This document shows, piece by piece, positions 53,752 to 64,000 of a stretch of 64,000 nucleotides of DNA. The number at the start of each line of letters is the position of its first letter. The stretch's first letter is position 1. Source of the DNA: Ascarosepion bandense (taxonomy: Eukaryota; Mollusca; Cephalopoda; Sepiida; Sepiidae); NCBI GenBank assembly GCA_037127315.1, contig JBBBDQ010001452.1, positions 1,031,001-1,095,000 of the forward strand, given 5' to 3'. Both the position numbers and the translations under genes were made by a program. Under the pieces are notes generated by a model, which searched no databases, was not told the origin of the DNA, and worked only from the letters and a program-made list of their open reading frames with translations.

Positions 53752-55730
53752 ATCATTTCACCCCAAGCAAGGTGGAAACGCCGTTTGCGCACAGGGGATT
53801 ACAGTGAGAGAAAAATCTGAGCGCACTGGATATTGAAGAAAGGATAAAAGATGAATGGGATTCAAGAAGATAGAAGATGGCAATTGATGCTGCATTTTAA
53901 TTTTACTCATGTGAACCTAGGCATGGTTGGACCACCACTTGTGTGCAAAGGGTTTCAGTAAAAGAAAAGACTGGGTACAGTGGGCATTGAAGAAAGAATA
54001 AAAAATGAATGGGATTCAAGAAGATAAAAGATGGCAATTGATGTTGCATTTTAATTTTACTCATGTGAACCTAGGCATGGTTGGACCACCACTTGTGTGC
54101 AAAGGGTTTCAATAAAAGAAAAGACTGGGTACAGTGGGCATTGAAGAAAGAATAAAAAATGAATGGGATTCAAGAAGATAAAAGATGGCAATTGATGTTG
54201 CATTTTAATTTTACTCATGTGAACCTAGGCATGGTTGGACCACCACTTGTGTGCAAAGGGTTTCAATAAAAGAAAAGACTGGGTACAGTGGGCATTGAAG
54301 AAAGGATAAAAGATGAATGGGATCCAAGAAGATAAAAGATGGCAATTGATGTTGCATTTTAATTTTACTCATGTGAACCTAGGCATGGTTGGACCAACAC
54401 TTGTGTGCAAAGGGTTTCAGTAAAAGAAAAGACTGGGTACAGTGGGCATTGAAGAAAGGATAAAAGATGAATGGGATCCAAGAAGATAAAAGATGGCAAT
54501 TGATGTTGCATTTTAATTTTACTCATGTGAACCTAGGCATGGTTGGACCAACACTTGTGTGCAAAGGGTTTCAGTAAAAGAAAAGACTGGGTACAGTGGG
54601 CATTGAAGAAAGAATAAAAAATGAATGGGATTCAAGAAGATAAAAGATGGCAATTGATGTTGCATTTTAATTTTACTCATGTGAACCTAGGCATGGTTGG
54701 ACCACCACTTGTGTGCAAAGGGTTTCAATAAAAGAAAAGACTGGGTACAGTGGGCATTGAAGAAAGGATAAAAGATGAATGGGATCTAAGAAGATAGAAG
54801 ATGGCAATTGATGTTGCATTTTAATTTTACTCATGTGAACCTAGGCATGGTTGGACCAACACTTGTGTACAAAGGGCTTCAGTAAAAGAAAAGACTGGGT
54901 ACAGTGGGCATTGAAGAAAGAATAAAAAATGAATGGGATTCAAGAAGATTGAAAATGGCAATTGATGTTGCATTTTAATTTTACTCATGTGAACCTAGGC
55001 ATGGTTGGACCACCACTTGTGTGCAAAGGGTTTCAGTAAAAGAAAAGACTGGGTACAGTGGGCATTGAAGAAAGAATAAAAAATGAATGGGATTCAAGAA
55101 GATAAAAGATGGCAATTGATGTTGCATTTTAATTTTACTCATGTGAACCTAGGCATGGTTGGACCACCACTTGTGTGCAAAGGGTTTCAATAAAAGAAAA
55201 GACTGGGTACAGTGGGCATTGAAGAAAGGATAAAAGATGAATGGGATCCAAGAAGATAAAAGATGGCAATTGATGTTGCATTTTAATTTTACTCATGTGA
55301 ACCTAGGCATGGTTGGACCAACACTTGTGTGCAAAGGGTTTCAGTAAAAGAAAAGACTGGGTACAGTGGGCATTGAAGAAAGGATAAAAGATGAATGGGA
55401 TCCAAGAAGATAAAAGATGGCAATTGATGTTGCATTTTAATTTTACTCATGTGAACCTAGGCATGGTTGGACCAACACTTGTGTGCAAAGGGTTTCAGTA
55501 AAAGAAAAGACTGGGTACAGTGGGCATTGAAGAAAGAATAAAAGATGAATGGGATCTAAGAAGATAGAAGATGGCAACTGAACTTACACTTAAATATTTT
55601 GGAGATTGTAGCTATCAGAGAAGAAAGTAAACTGAAGGAAGTTTCACAGGCGGGAAGTACGAGAAAAGAAACTATTAGAGTAGAAGTAACGGTTACACTT
55701 AACTATTTCAACCGTAAAAAGGTGGGACCT
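53752..55730 (-). repeat. 154-bp satellite grown within a jockey-like LINE 3' region
   Basis: The minus-strand family terminus is at 53,752-53,775 (ATTTCACCCCAAGCAAGGTG on plus). From 53,921 the anchor GCATGGTTGGACCA recurs every 154 bp to 55,461, eleven copies, most nearly identical. After the last unit, ATGGCAACTGAACTTACACT onward matches 45,300-45,440, the region just upstream in the unamplified copy. So the array is an internal expansion of the element. Sequence variants such as GGATTC/GGATCC alternate in blocks. No coding frame. Confidence 0.92.
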
Positions 55731-56139
55731 AGTTTCCAATCTAGTAGTATGCTTGAACACGTGGTCGGAGCACCAGAGATAAAATGTGTGTGTGTGAGAT
55801 GTATGAGAGAGAGGCACTCCTTAATTATATATATGGGCAGATAATTCCGTCAAGAAAAACGGGTCAGCGTTAAATAAAATCTTTGTTTTTCGTTTTTTTT
55901 TTGTTTTTTTTGTTTTTTTTTTTATAAAGGGCATACACAGGTTAATTATTTTAAAGTGCTCTGTTGCCTGTGCGGTCTCTTTCATGTGCCACATGTCCTG
56001 TACTTGTTCACTGCGTGACACATGTTAAATAATGCTACATTCGCAAGGTTTTGGAATAGGAGTTTTCAATGTCTTCATGCTGTCTCTTGTTTTCCATCTC
56101 CTAGACTGGTTGACAACCATAACATGATTAATAAATACA
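55731..56139. other. Spacer
   Basis: T-rich sequence near 55,890-55,925. No gene recognised. Confidence 0.4.
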
Positions 56140-56475
56140 GTTTTTAATTAATAACAATATCACTTGGGCTCTACAAATTAATACATAATTTTAAAAGATT
56201 GTAAGATATTCCAATTAAAAGTAAAAACAACAATTCTTGCAAAAATTCATTATTTATCGAAAAAAAACCTATTATATATTTCATGCGTAAAAGCCTTCAA
56301 TAGCTTTACTAATTAAAATATATCCTAGTTTTATTGCATTTTTTTTATTTTACGATTCAGAGTTGATTTCTGAACTTTTTTATCCAAAAGATATTTATAA
56401 TTTAAATTCCTTTACATCAATTCTTCATAGTTTACGTTTACTTAAACAGCTTTAAAAATAATTTAGAGAGTTCTT
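56140..56475 (-). mobile_element. GGTACC-family element, copy G (fragment)
   Basis: CTTGCAAAAATTCATTATTT, then CTAGTTTTATTGCATTTTTT match copy D in order and orientation. No termini remain. Confidence 0.5.
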
Positions 56476-56639
56476 AAATGTTAAATTTTAAAAACTTAAT
56501 GATATTTTTACATCTGTTATTTTGTAAAATAAAATAACCTCCAGGTGAGTGAATAATTGCGCTTTCCAAAGGTAACCATATCGTCTGACGAAGTATAAAG
56601 TCTATATCGAATCTGTCGTTAGGTGGTACATTGAATTGG

Positions 56640-56845
56640 TTGTTCCCGTTATACATCTTGAGATTCTTGACAAAATCCAAAGAAGGGTTTACGATCCTGA
56701 CTTGGCATCTCGACTTCAGTCACTTTCTCACCGACGTGATGTGGCTTCCCTCTGTCTTCTCTGCAAATATTTTTCGTGGCAACTACTCTGATAAGCTTTT
56801 TTCCCTGGTGTCCTGATGTGAATTTAAGCCTACTACTAGATTGGC
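56640..56845 (+). pseudogene. Jockey-like LINE short fragment
   Basis: LEILDKIQRRVYDPDLASRL and SLSHRRDVASLCLLCKYFS are the thumb and C-terminal start of the family. The fragment is broken and joined to a SINE-A tail. Confidence 0.75.
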
Positions 56846-57027
56846 CCAGTTATTGGTTAAATAATAGGACAGACTGGGTTCTTTAGCCTTGGGTGGCAAC
56901 CAGTCTACCGCAGAAAGCAATGGCAACCTACTGCGGGATAATCTTCTGCCCAGTCAGTCATGTCTCTTTCGAGACATAATCGCCCAATCGTGTATCACGT
57001 ATGGCACTTAATTGACTGACTGAATAT
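56846..57027 (+). mobile_element. SINE-A body and tail (headless)
   Basis: CAGTTATTGGTTAAATAATA to TTAATTGACTGACTG. The head is missing; it joins the jockey-like fragment. Confidence 0.82.
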
Positions 57028-57149
57028 AATAGTTGGAATCATGACTAAGGCTTCTACTGGTCATAAAGAGGTGGATCGGTTTTCTATTGTTATTAAGTAA
57101 TAAATTGATCCCCCACTAATTACTACTTAATAATATAATATATCTCTTC

Positions 57150-57333
57150 CCACTCTAGCTATGAGTCAAATAACAGGACAGATTGGGTTCTGTAGCCTTG
57201 GTCGGCAACCAGTCTACCGCAGAAAGCAATGGCAACCTACTGCGGGATAATCTTCTGCCCAGTCAGTCATGTCTCTCTCGAGACATGATCGCCAAAGCGT
57301 GTATCATGTATGGCAGTTAACTAACTGACTAGA
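57150..57333 (+). mobile_element. SINE-A body and tail (headless), second copy
   Basis: CTATGAGTCAAATAACAGGA to TTAACTAACTGACTAG. It has the same start point within the SINE, within a few bases, as the copy 120 bp upstream. Confidence 0.82.
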
Positions 57334-57826
57334 TAGCAAAATGAGCACCCATTTAAAATTTACAAATTTTTTTTTGATATTTGAGATTTAGCAATCAACA
57401 GTAACATGAAATTTTGAAAAAGATAATTTCTTCGTATTTCTTGATAAGGTGCGTTTCTCTAAAAATCTAAAATTTCTATAGTAAAATTTCTGCTGCGGTG
57501 TCGAAACCCGAATCATTTTAATCTTTATTTTTAATGAATCTTCCGGCTTAGCCTTGAAAATGATTTCCGTATATCAAATACTGAATTTCACATTGCTTAC
57601 CCTAACCTTATATGCTGAAGATTGCTTTCCATAAATAAACCATGAAATGAAATATACGGAGCAGTAGCAAAATAGGAACTAGGCGATATATCCCATGACA
57701 GGGAGAGTGAAACGAGAACTGCCTACCACCAGAGATGAAATAAAGTCCTCAATTCAATATTCCCAATATGTTATCCAGATATACACCTCATGAAGGTCGG
57801 AGGGCACAGCAGCCTAAACTTAGAAT
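57334..57826. other. Spacer
   Basis: No gene recognised. Distant similarity to GGTACC-family interior is possible. Confidence 0.35.
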
Positions 57827-58085
57827 TGACAACAACAAAGATAGGGACATTCGTCAGAAGATAAATAGTAATAACTACTCATTCCAGACATTCAGAGAGA
57901 AGCCAATCAGGTGATAATAACAATAAGGATGAGGACATTAGTCTGCATGTAAATAATGATAACTCCTCATCCCAGAAATTCAGTGAAAAAGCCATCAAGT
58001 GATAATAACAACAAGGATGAGGACATTAGTCTGCATAAAATAATGATAATTCCACATCACAGAAATTCAAACAGAAATTTTGTTA
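57827..58085 (+). repeat. 87-bp tandem repeat, three copies
   Basis: GATAATAACAACAAGGATGA, GGACATTAGTCTGCA and TCATCCCAGAAATTCAG recur at spacings of 86 and 88 bp (anchors 57,827, 57,913, 58,001). The first unit is the most diverged. Confidence 0.88.
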
Positions 58086-58362
58086 CGTTGTTTGATATTG
58101 TATGATACACAATTGACACAAATCACCTGACATATGGAAATAACATAAGCGATTTTTACTTAAAAGGTATCGTCTGCTATCGATGATGAGTAAGATAAAA
58201 CTCCATCGTAACGATTTTTCACTTAGTTACAATTGTCTTAGAATAATCATATTGCATTTAATGACAGGAGAGAAAATTTGATTTTTTTTTTTATAAAAAC
58301 CTTTTCCAAAAATTCACAACAGAAGCCAACTGAATAATGCAAAAATTAAATCTTTTAATGTA

Positions 58363-59801
58363 GGTACCTCTACAAAATTGCTAAAAAAAAACAGCATTGT
58401 ATGAATAAAAAAGATCCCAAACTTAATAAAAACGAACTATCCCCATCAAAATGTTTATGTTATCATTAAGAGGAAAGATCAAAGTCTTTTTAATTATTTT
58501 AAAATAATTTTTAATTCTTTTAACACGTTCTAAATTTTGGTAAAAATCTTGTTTTAATTTTCGTTAGCGAGGAGCCAAATCGATACGAGAGTTTGCAATG
58601 GAAAACAGTATTACATAACTCAATTTTTTCCGGTGACAAACATTAATTTGGAAATTCTTGCAAAAATCAAATAATTGTCGGATTTTAATGAAATTTTCAG
58701 GACTTATTCACGAGTGAATGAAATTATATTTGAAAGTATTATTTTAAAATAATCTTAGGAAATTTTTTTACCTCTGTTACTCTCCACCCCGTTACGTGAA
58801 TTCATGAATATTCAAGAAATTAAATTCTGTAGGTAAAATTGGTTTTATTAGTTAAACGCAGGACTCATTGGGGAATGTAAATCATGTATAATTTTGTCAA
58901 CCATTTCGTTCCTTTTACCGTAAATTTGCTCCAAAGAGTAAAATAAAAAATACAATAAAACTATGACATCATTTAATTGAATACGCTTTTAATTGAATTA
59001 AGGATATCATCGTCTGAAGAAAAGAATTTTTCGATTAATAATGAAATTTTAAAAGAATTTTTATTTTTCTTAACTATAATAGTTTATAAAGTTTCAAAAG
59101 TATTTTAAGAATATTTCAAACACTTGTAGACGTAAGCTTTGTAATTTATTAAGTGAAGACTATATTTACAAATCGAAAATTGAAAAGTTTAATCATCGAG
59201 TCATCGTATTTTAAAATAAATTTTGTGTATTTGAAGTTTTTTGTATGGTAATTTCTGTGTACATTAAAAGGTCATGTATTTCACGGTTTCTTCCCTTTAG
59301 AGGAAAAAATTGTGCAGTTATATCACTTGTGATCATCATACACTTACTTTATTCCGCATCTCTCGAGCAGTCATCGCATTTCAAATACAGGGAAAGGTAA
59401 AAAAAGTTCAACTCTGTGTATAAGAAATAGTTTTATTCTAACTTTCTTGCTATAAATAAGTAATACTTGTGTAAAGCAGATTAATTTATCATTAAATTTG
59501 CTAATTTTCCGAAAAGAATGTGTCACAGATGAAGATTTTATTTTTACAATATTTTTAAAACCGAGAATTAACTTTTGTTTACAAATGTGTGGCTCGCTCA
59601 AATTTTTGTTTTTATCTCAAAATTTTAGATTCCAGTCAATATAATTTCAGTTTGAAGTACACCAGAGTATTTTTCTTACTGGAAATAGTAAATCTAATCA
59701 TTTAGCTTTCTGTTGAAACTAAAACTAAAGTTTCAAAAATTTTTTTTTTATTTTTAAAAATTCAATTTAAAAGTTATGTATCGAAAATGAGTGACGGTAC
59801 C
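58363..59801 (+). mobile_element. GGTACC-family element, copy H (full length)
   Basis: 1,439 bp bounded by GGTACC at 58,363-58,368 and 59,796-59,801, with TA outside each end (58,361-62; 59,802-03). It has the same orientation and near-equal length as copy B (1,426 bp). Landmarks include ACTTAATAAAAACGAAC, GGTAAAAATCTTGTTTT, CGCAGGACTCATTGGG and CAATAAAACTATGACATCAT. No ORF. Confidence 0.78.
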
Positions 59802-60224
59802 TACTTTAAAGTCCAACTCTCAATAGCATTTCTTGGTTACTAATAAGAAATGAAATGACTTATAAAAAGTAATAGTGGACTAATAAAAAATGCTTTTAAA
59901 AAAATGACTATTATTTATGTTTAGACTATGAAATAGAAACTAGCCGATATTGATCTGTAAAAGTCCCAATGAGAGATGCGTGTTCCTTAAATAGGTAATT
60001 TGAATCTCGCTTTATCAAGATGGTAACACATGGCTTAAATTAGTAGCAGCACGCTTCGGCTATTGGTGTGTTGGTTCTCTATCACAAACATAAACAATCG
60101 GTTCAATAACTTGATTATGACGAGACACCCAAACACTTTCTAAAACCGAAATTTCCCTAACAGAAGATTATGGCAGCTGTTCGATGGTCCACCATTGGCA
60201 TTTCTGAAATCTACTCAGAGCATC
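59802..60224. other. Spacer
   Basis: No gene recognised. Confidence 0.4.
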
Positions 60225-60410
60225 ACTGTCGAAATTTAACCTACGTTACCGTTGTGAGAAAGACTGATGCTGAGATGTCAGGTCAGGACCCATAACATTG
60301 CAGATTTTTCTTTGGATCTTATTAAGAATCTCTAAATATATATCAAGAGCACCAGACCAGATAGATCCGCACTATACAAAGCGGAGAAGATTTTGATTTT
60401 AGTTATTTTA
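60225..60410 (-). pseudogene. Jockey-like LINE short fragment
   Basis: The minus strand corresponds to the thumb region of the 45-kb copy: CTTTGGATCTTATTAAGAAT, GGTCAGGACCCATAACATTG and GTGAGAAAGACTGATGC align in order. Decayed. Confidence 0.6.
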
Positions 60411-60667
60411 ATGACACACTAACACTAGGGGTAGTTTCGTGTTGAATCGGGTAGTTTTAAGTTTTGTTTTTATTTGGTGTCTATTTTGCAAACAAATTCT
60501 TTTATAAATCGTTATTTAAGGGTGCGAATATATTTCGATTTTAGTTGCAGTTTTTAAACGAGGAGAAATCGTACAGTTATGAATACGTAATATGAATTCT
60601 GGCGATAAAAATCGTTTTTTTACGATTTGTCATCTTTTGTGGGTTATTTAAAGCCGAAACAAATTTG
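60411..60667. other. Spacer
   Basis: No gene recognised. Confidence 0.4.
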
Positions 60668-61336
60668 GGGTTGTAGGAAGTCGTTAAGCAATATCCTGTG
60701 TTTCTAAATGGTTACCCATCTAAGTACTGAATGGGATTGACACTGCTTAACCATTCTTATTCTTCTGGGGGTTGTAGGAAGTCGTTAAGCAATATCCTGT
60801 GTTCCTAAGCGGTTACCCATCTAAGTACTGACTGGGATTGACACTGCTTAACCATTCTTATTCTTCTAGGGGTTGTAGGAAGTCGTTAAGCAATATCCTG
60901 TGTTCCTAAGCGGTTACCCATCTAAGTACTGACTGGGATTGACACTGCTTAACCATTCTTATTCTTCTGGGTGTTGTAGGAAGTCGTTAAGCAATATCCT
61001 GTGTTCCTAAGCGGTTACCCATCTAAGTACTGATTGGGATTGACACTGCTTAACCATTCTTATTCTTCTGGGTGTTGTAGGAAGTCGTTAAGCAATATCC
61101 TGTGTTCCTAAGCGGTTACCCATCTAAGTACTGATTGGGATTGACACTGCTTAACCATTCTTATTCTTCTGGGTGTTGTAGGAAGTCGTTAAGCAATATC
61201 CTGTGTTCCTAAGCGGTTACCCATCTAAGTACTGATTGGGATTGACACTGCTTAACCATTCTTATTCTTCTGGGTGTTGTAGGAAGTCGTTAAGCAATAT
61301 CCTGTGTTCCTAAGCGGTTACCCATCTAAGTACTGC
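60668..61336 (-). repeat. 101-bp satellite derived from 5S rRNA, about 6.7 units
   Basis: GTTGTAGGAAGTCGTTAAGC begins at 60,671, 60,771, 60,872, 60,973, 61,074 and so on. On the minus strand each unit contains GTTAAGCAGTGTC, CAGTCAGTACTTAGATGGGT and AACCGCTTAGGAACAC. This is the 3' half of 5S rRNA, including the box A start and box C, at about 70% identity by eye to the 32.7-kb 5S sequence. About 35 bp of non-5S sequence (CCCAGAAGAATAAGAATG) completes each unit. Units are nearly identical. Confidence 0.9.
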
Positions 61337-61600
61337 TATATTTCGAGTCGCTTCAAAACGTAGGCGATCACAGCTCTCGCCTATTCCCTGTTCTTTGTAA
61401 ACTTCATCGTTTTGTTATCATTCCAAAACCTTTCACCACCATCCAGTTAGGCTGACTCGGTAATTTAGGTGTCGCTTTTATCTATGCCTTCAACCTGTTC
61501 TTTGAGTATCAAAATTTCAAAACTTTTTTCCTCATAATGTGCCCTAAATATTTCATCTGCTCAGTCATTACCATTTGAATAAATTATTTTCTTTTCTCAA
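61337..61600 (-). pseudogene. RTE LINE 3'-end fragment
   Basis: CTTCAAAACGTAGGCGATCA and CCTGTTCTTTGTAAACTTCA, then TAATGTGCCCTAAATATTTC, follow the order of the RTE 3' end seen at 20.8 and 63.2 kb (minus strand). Much decayed. It abuts the 5S satellite. Confidence 0.65.
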
Positions 61601-61639
61601 ATTCTAAATGTTATTCGGAGTAGAATTTGGAATTATATT

Positions 61640-62070
61640 TCATTTTTTATTTATTACAAAAATATTCACTTTGTTTATTTACTATCCAAAATATTTTAAT
61701 TTAATATTTGGTCTGTGAATATTTTGGATGCTAAATAAACTAATTTAATATTTGGCATGTGAATATTTTGGGTGCTAAATAAACTAATTTAATATTTGGT
61801 ATGTAAATATTTTAATGTATTATTTGGTATGTGAATATTTTAATATTTGGTGTGTGAATATTTTGGGTGCTAAATAAACTAATTTAATATTTGGTATGTA
61901 AATATTTTAATTTATTATTTGGTATGTGAATATTTTAATATTTGGTATGTGAATATTTTGGATGCTAAATAAACTAATTTAATATTTGGTATATTAATAT
62001 TTTAATTTAATATTTGGTATGTGAATATTTTGGGTGCTGAATAAACTAATTTAATATTTGGTATGTGGAA
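61640..62070 (+). repeat. AT-rich tandem repeat, about 45-70 bp units
   Basis: TTTAATATTTGGTATGTGAA, ATTTTGGGTGCTAAATAAAC and ACTAATTTAATATTTGG recur about six times with variable spacing. Confidence 0.88.
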
Positions 62071-62337
62071 TCCATATCAGACTTTAAACTGGAAGATAAC
62101 TTATTTTTGTTTTTACCGAACATCACAACTCATCCTTGTCTGGTGATATTTCTAGGCAGATCTATGTATACACATAAAGGACATGTTGAACGTGACTAGA
62201 GATGAAATTTGCTTCGAAGTCGAATTGCTTTTCTGCTGCGTTTCCCTATAGAAATTTGGCGTGGGTGTCGGGACCAGAACCATATGTAAGCAAGGTTAGC
62301 CCATCTAGGTATACCCGGCAACAAACTTGGCTTCATT

Positions 62338-62338
<1 letters not shown>
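62071..62338. other. Spacer
   Basis: No gene recognised. Confidence 0.4.

Positions 62339-62404
<66 letters not shown>
62339..62404. repeat. (AC)n-(TA)n microsatellite
   Basis: AC run (about 30 bp) followed by TA run (about 35 bp). Confidence 0.97.
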
Positions 62405-62406
<2 letters not shown>

Positions 62407-62609
62407 CTGATTATATTTGGGAAGAACCTGTTTATAAGAATGGCACGTTTCTTAACGTCTCCTTAAACCAAACAAGTGAAAAGGCATAATTTATTTTGCG
62501 TAGATTTTTTAACGCATTAACCATGAAATATAAAACAGAAAATATGGTGTATTATTTGAAGCTACCTTTCCTTATCCAAGGTGAAACTTTACAAATTTTG
62601 AAAACCAAT

Positions 62610-63270
62610 CTTCTTCTTTGTGCCGTGTCTCTTTAAGACGCTGGCGATCATGGCTCTCCGCAATTTCCTGTCCTTTGTAGCTCTTAATAAATTTTGTCTT
62701 TTTGTTATTTCTCCTAAACCTTGTTCCAACATCCATTTATTGAAGCACATTATTCTTCTATGTGTCATGTTTCTTCAGGGCATTGGTGATCATGGCTCTC
62801 CACAATATCCTGTCGTTTGTAGCTCTTAATAAATTTTGTCTTTTTGTTATTTCTCCTAAACCTTGTTCCAACATCCATTTATTGAAGCACATTATTCTTC
62901 TATGTGTCATGTTTCTTCAGGGCATTGGTGATCATGGCTCTCCACAATATCCTGTCGTTTGTAGCTCTTATTAAATTTTGTCTTTTTGTTATTTCTCCTA
63001 AACCTTGTTCCAACATCCATTTATTGAAGCACATTATTCTTCTATGTGTCATGTTTCTTCAGGGCATTGGTGATCATGGCTCTCCACAATATCCTGTCGT
63101 TTGTAGCTCTTAATAAATTTTGTCTTTTTGTTATTTCTCCTAAACCTTGTTCCAACATCCATTTATTGAATCACATTATTCTTCTATGTGTCATGTTTCT
63201 TCAGGGCATTGGTGATCATGGCTCTCCACAATTTCCTGTCCTTTGTAACTCTTAATAAATTTTATCTTTG
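62610..63270 (-). repeat. RTE 3' module, 142-bp tandem array (about 4.6 units)
   Basis: CATGTTTCTTCAGGGCATTG recurs at 142-bp spacing (units starting near 62,620, 62,762, 62,904, 63,046 and 63,188). The three central units are nearly identical. On the minus strand each carries the RTE C-terminal codons (RATKDRKLWR-like) and the start of the 3' end. The RT domain lies immediately upstream on the same strand. Confidence 0.92.
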
Positions 63271-63289
63271 TGTAAACTCTCCCTTATCC

Positions 63290-63690
63290 TGCTCCGTTAT
63301 TCATTTACTCAAGCACATCAAGTAGGTCATGCATTGTTTCCCTCCTTTCCGGTTGCATTTAATCCTTCTTGTGAGTATCAAATTTTCCAAGCTCTCATTA
63401 TGTGCCCTAGAAATTTTCAATTGTCTCTTCCCGCTGTTAAATAAAGTGCCCATTTTGTTTTCATTGTTTTCAAACTTCGTCGTTGCTCACATGTCTGGTC
63501 CAAGGTATTCTCAGTATCCTTCTGTAAAACCTTTTTTGTTGTTTGTTCTCTTCTTTATCTGTGAATCTATTGTCCAGCATTTGCTGCCATGTAGTAGGAC
63601 TGACGTTACATGATAGTTCAGTTTTTGTTTCTAAAGAAATTTTTCCCTTTCTTAATATTTTGCTTACCTTTTAGAAGCCATCTTTTGCTA
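63290..63690 (-). pseudogene. RTE LINE thumb region upstream of the 142-bp array
   Basis: Minus-strand sequence corresponds to CYVMSVLLHGSKCWTI-like (63,610-63,560), FYRRILRIPWTRHVSNDE-like (63,525-63,480), and LKISRAHNESLENLILTRR-like (63,430-63,350). Frames are broken. Together with the array it forms one 5'-truncated RTE copy. Confidence 0.75.
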
Positions 63691-63925
63691 TCTTAGTGTG
63701 CCTACAGATTTCGGTGTCATATTTTCAGTCCAAGAGCGAATTACAAGTGCAAGCAAACCGAATTTGAATTTAACTTTTAAAAAATAAATAAAATATTTTT
63801 CAACTCTGTTGACATTAATTCGCTTATATATTTTGTTTTGTCCTCCGTAGGTCATCAATTTACAATGAATTTGCATATTAAATTGGACTGCTATTAACTT
63901 AATTAATCTTTTATCTTACTTAATC
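63691..63925. other. Spacer
   Basis: No gene recognised. Confidence 0.4.
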
Positions 63926-64000
63926 CATAGTCAGCCAGTTAAGTACCATACGTGATACACGTTTGGGCGATCATGTCTCTTTCAAGACATGACTGACTGG
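63926..64000 (-). mobile_element. SINE-A tail, cut by the window end
   Basis: CCAGTTAAGTACCATACGTG, GATACACGTTTGGGCGATCA and TGTCTCTTTCAAGACATGAC form the conserved tail on the minus strand. The body lies beyond the window. Confidence 0.88.

Noticed and set aside
53890..55590. Regular 154-bp repeats considered as a CRISPR-like array
   Set aside because: Eukaryotic DNA, no repeat-spacer alternation, and the units are part of a LINE 3' region.

Overview
This window is animal nuclear DNA. It is very AT-rich, full of (TA)n microsatellites, and has no compact gene arrangement. The only host coding sequence I can identify is one internal exon of a Wnt gene, best matching Wnt9, at 42,032-42,306 (+). 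Almost everything else is repetitive. The mixture (RTE-, jockey- and R4-like LINEs, Gypsy elements, Helitrons, a mariner-type transposase relic, a Penelope-like relic and tRNA- and 5S-headed SINEs) suggests an invertebrate with a large repeat-rich genome. I favour a mollusc, probably a coleoid cephalopod such as an octopus, but that is inference.

Layout. 0.5-6.3 kb: a decayed Gypsy element (Gypsy-1) whose gag-pro and RNase H regions are each split by a Helitron, both inserted exactly between A and T. 6.8-8.1 kb: RTE LINE 3' modules and SINEs. 9-12.1 kb: two inverted copies of a composite Helitron, tandem repeats and a 5S-headed SINE. 12.2-14 kb: a jockey-like 3' end, an unidentified small ORF and a mariner-type relic. 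14-22.7 kb: copies of a roughly 1.4-kb element ending in GGTACC with TA duplications, a 650-bp foldback, and an 86-bp satellite carrying an RTE insertion. 22.7-32 kb: a second Gypsy (Gypsy-2) apparently stretched over about 9 kb by nested RTE, jockey and SINE insertions. 32.5-41.3 kb: a full-length 5S sequence joined to a SINE, more GGTACC copies and satellite, and jockey, RTE and Penelope-like fragments. 41.3-44.3 kb: the Wnt9 exon, bracketed by direct copies of an R4/Dong-like LINE tail. 45.1-47.1 kb: the best-preserved jockey-like reverse transcriptase, on the minus strand. 49.3-51.8 kb: a cluster of hairpins set in (TA)n. 53.7-55.7 kb: a 154-bp satellite grown inside a jockey 3' region. 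60.7-61.3 kb: a 101-bp satellite derived from 5S rRNA. 61.3-64 kb: RTE copies with a tandem 142-bp module and a truncated SINE.

Recurring theme: short segments of mobile elements, or of 5S RNA, have repeatedly become tandem arrays with periods of about 86-154 bp. All reverse transcriptase, gag and transposase sequences carry stops, frameshifts or lost catalytic residues, so none looks autonomous. The large gaps around the Wnt9 exon are best read as its introns and flanks, filled by successive nested insertions.
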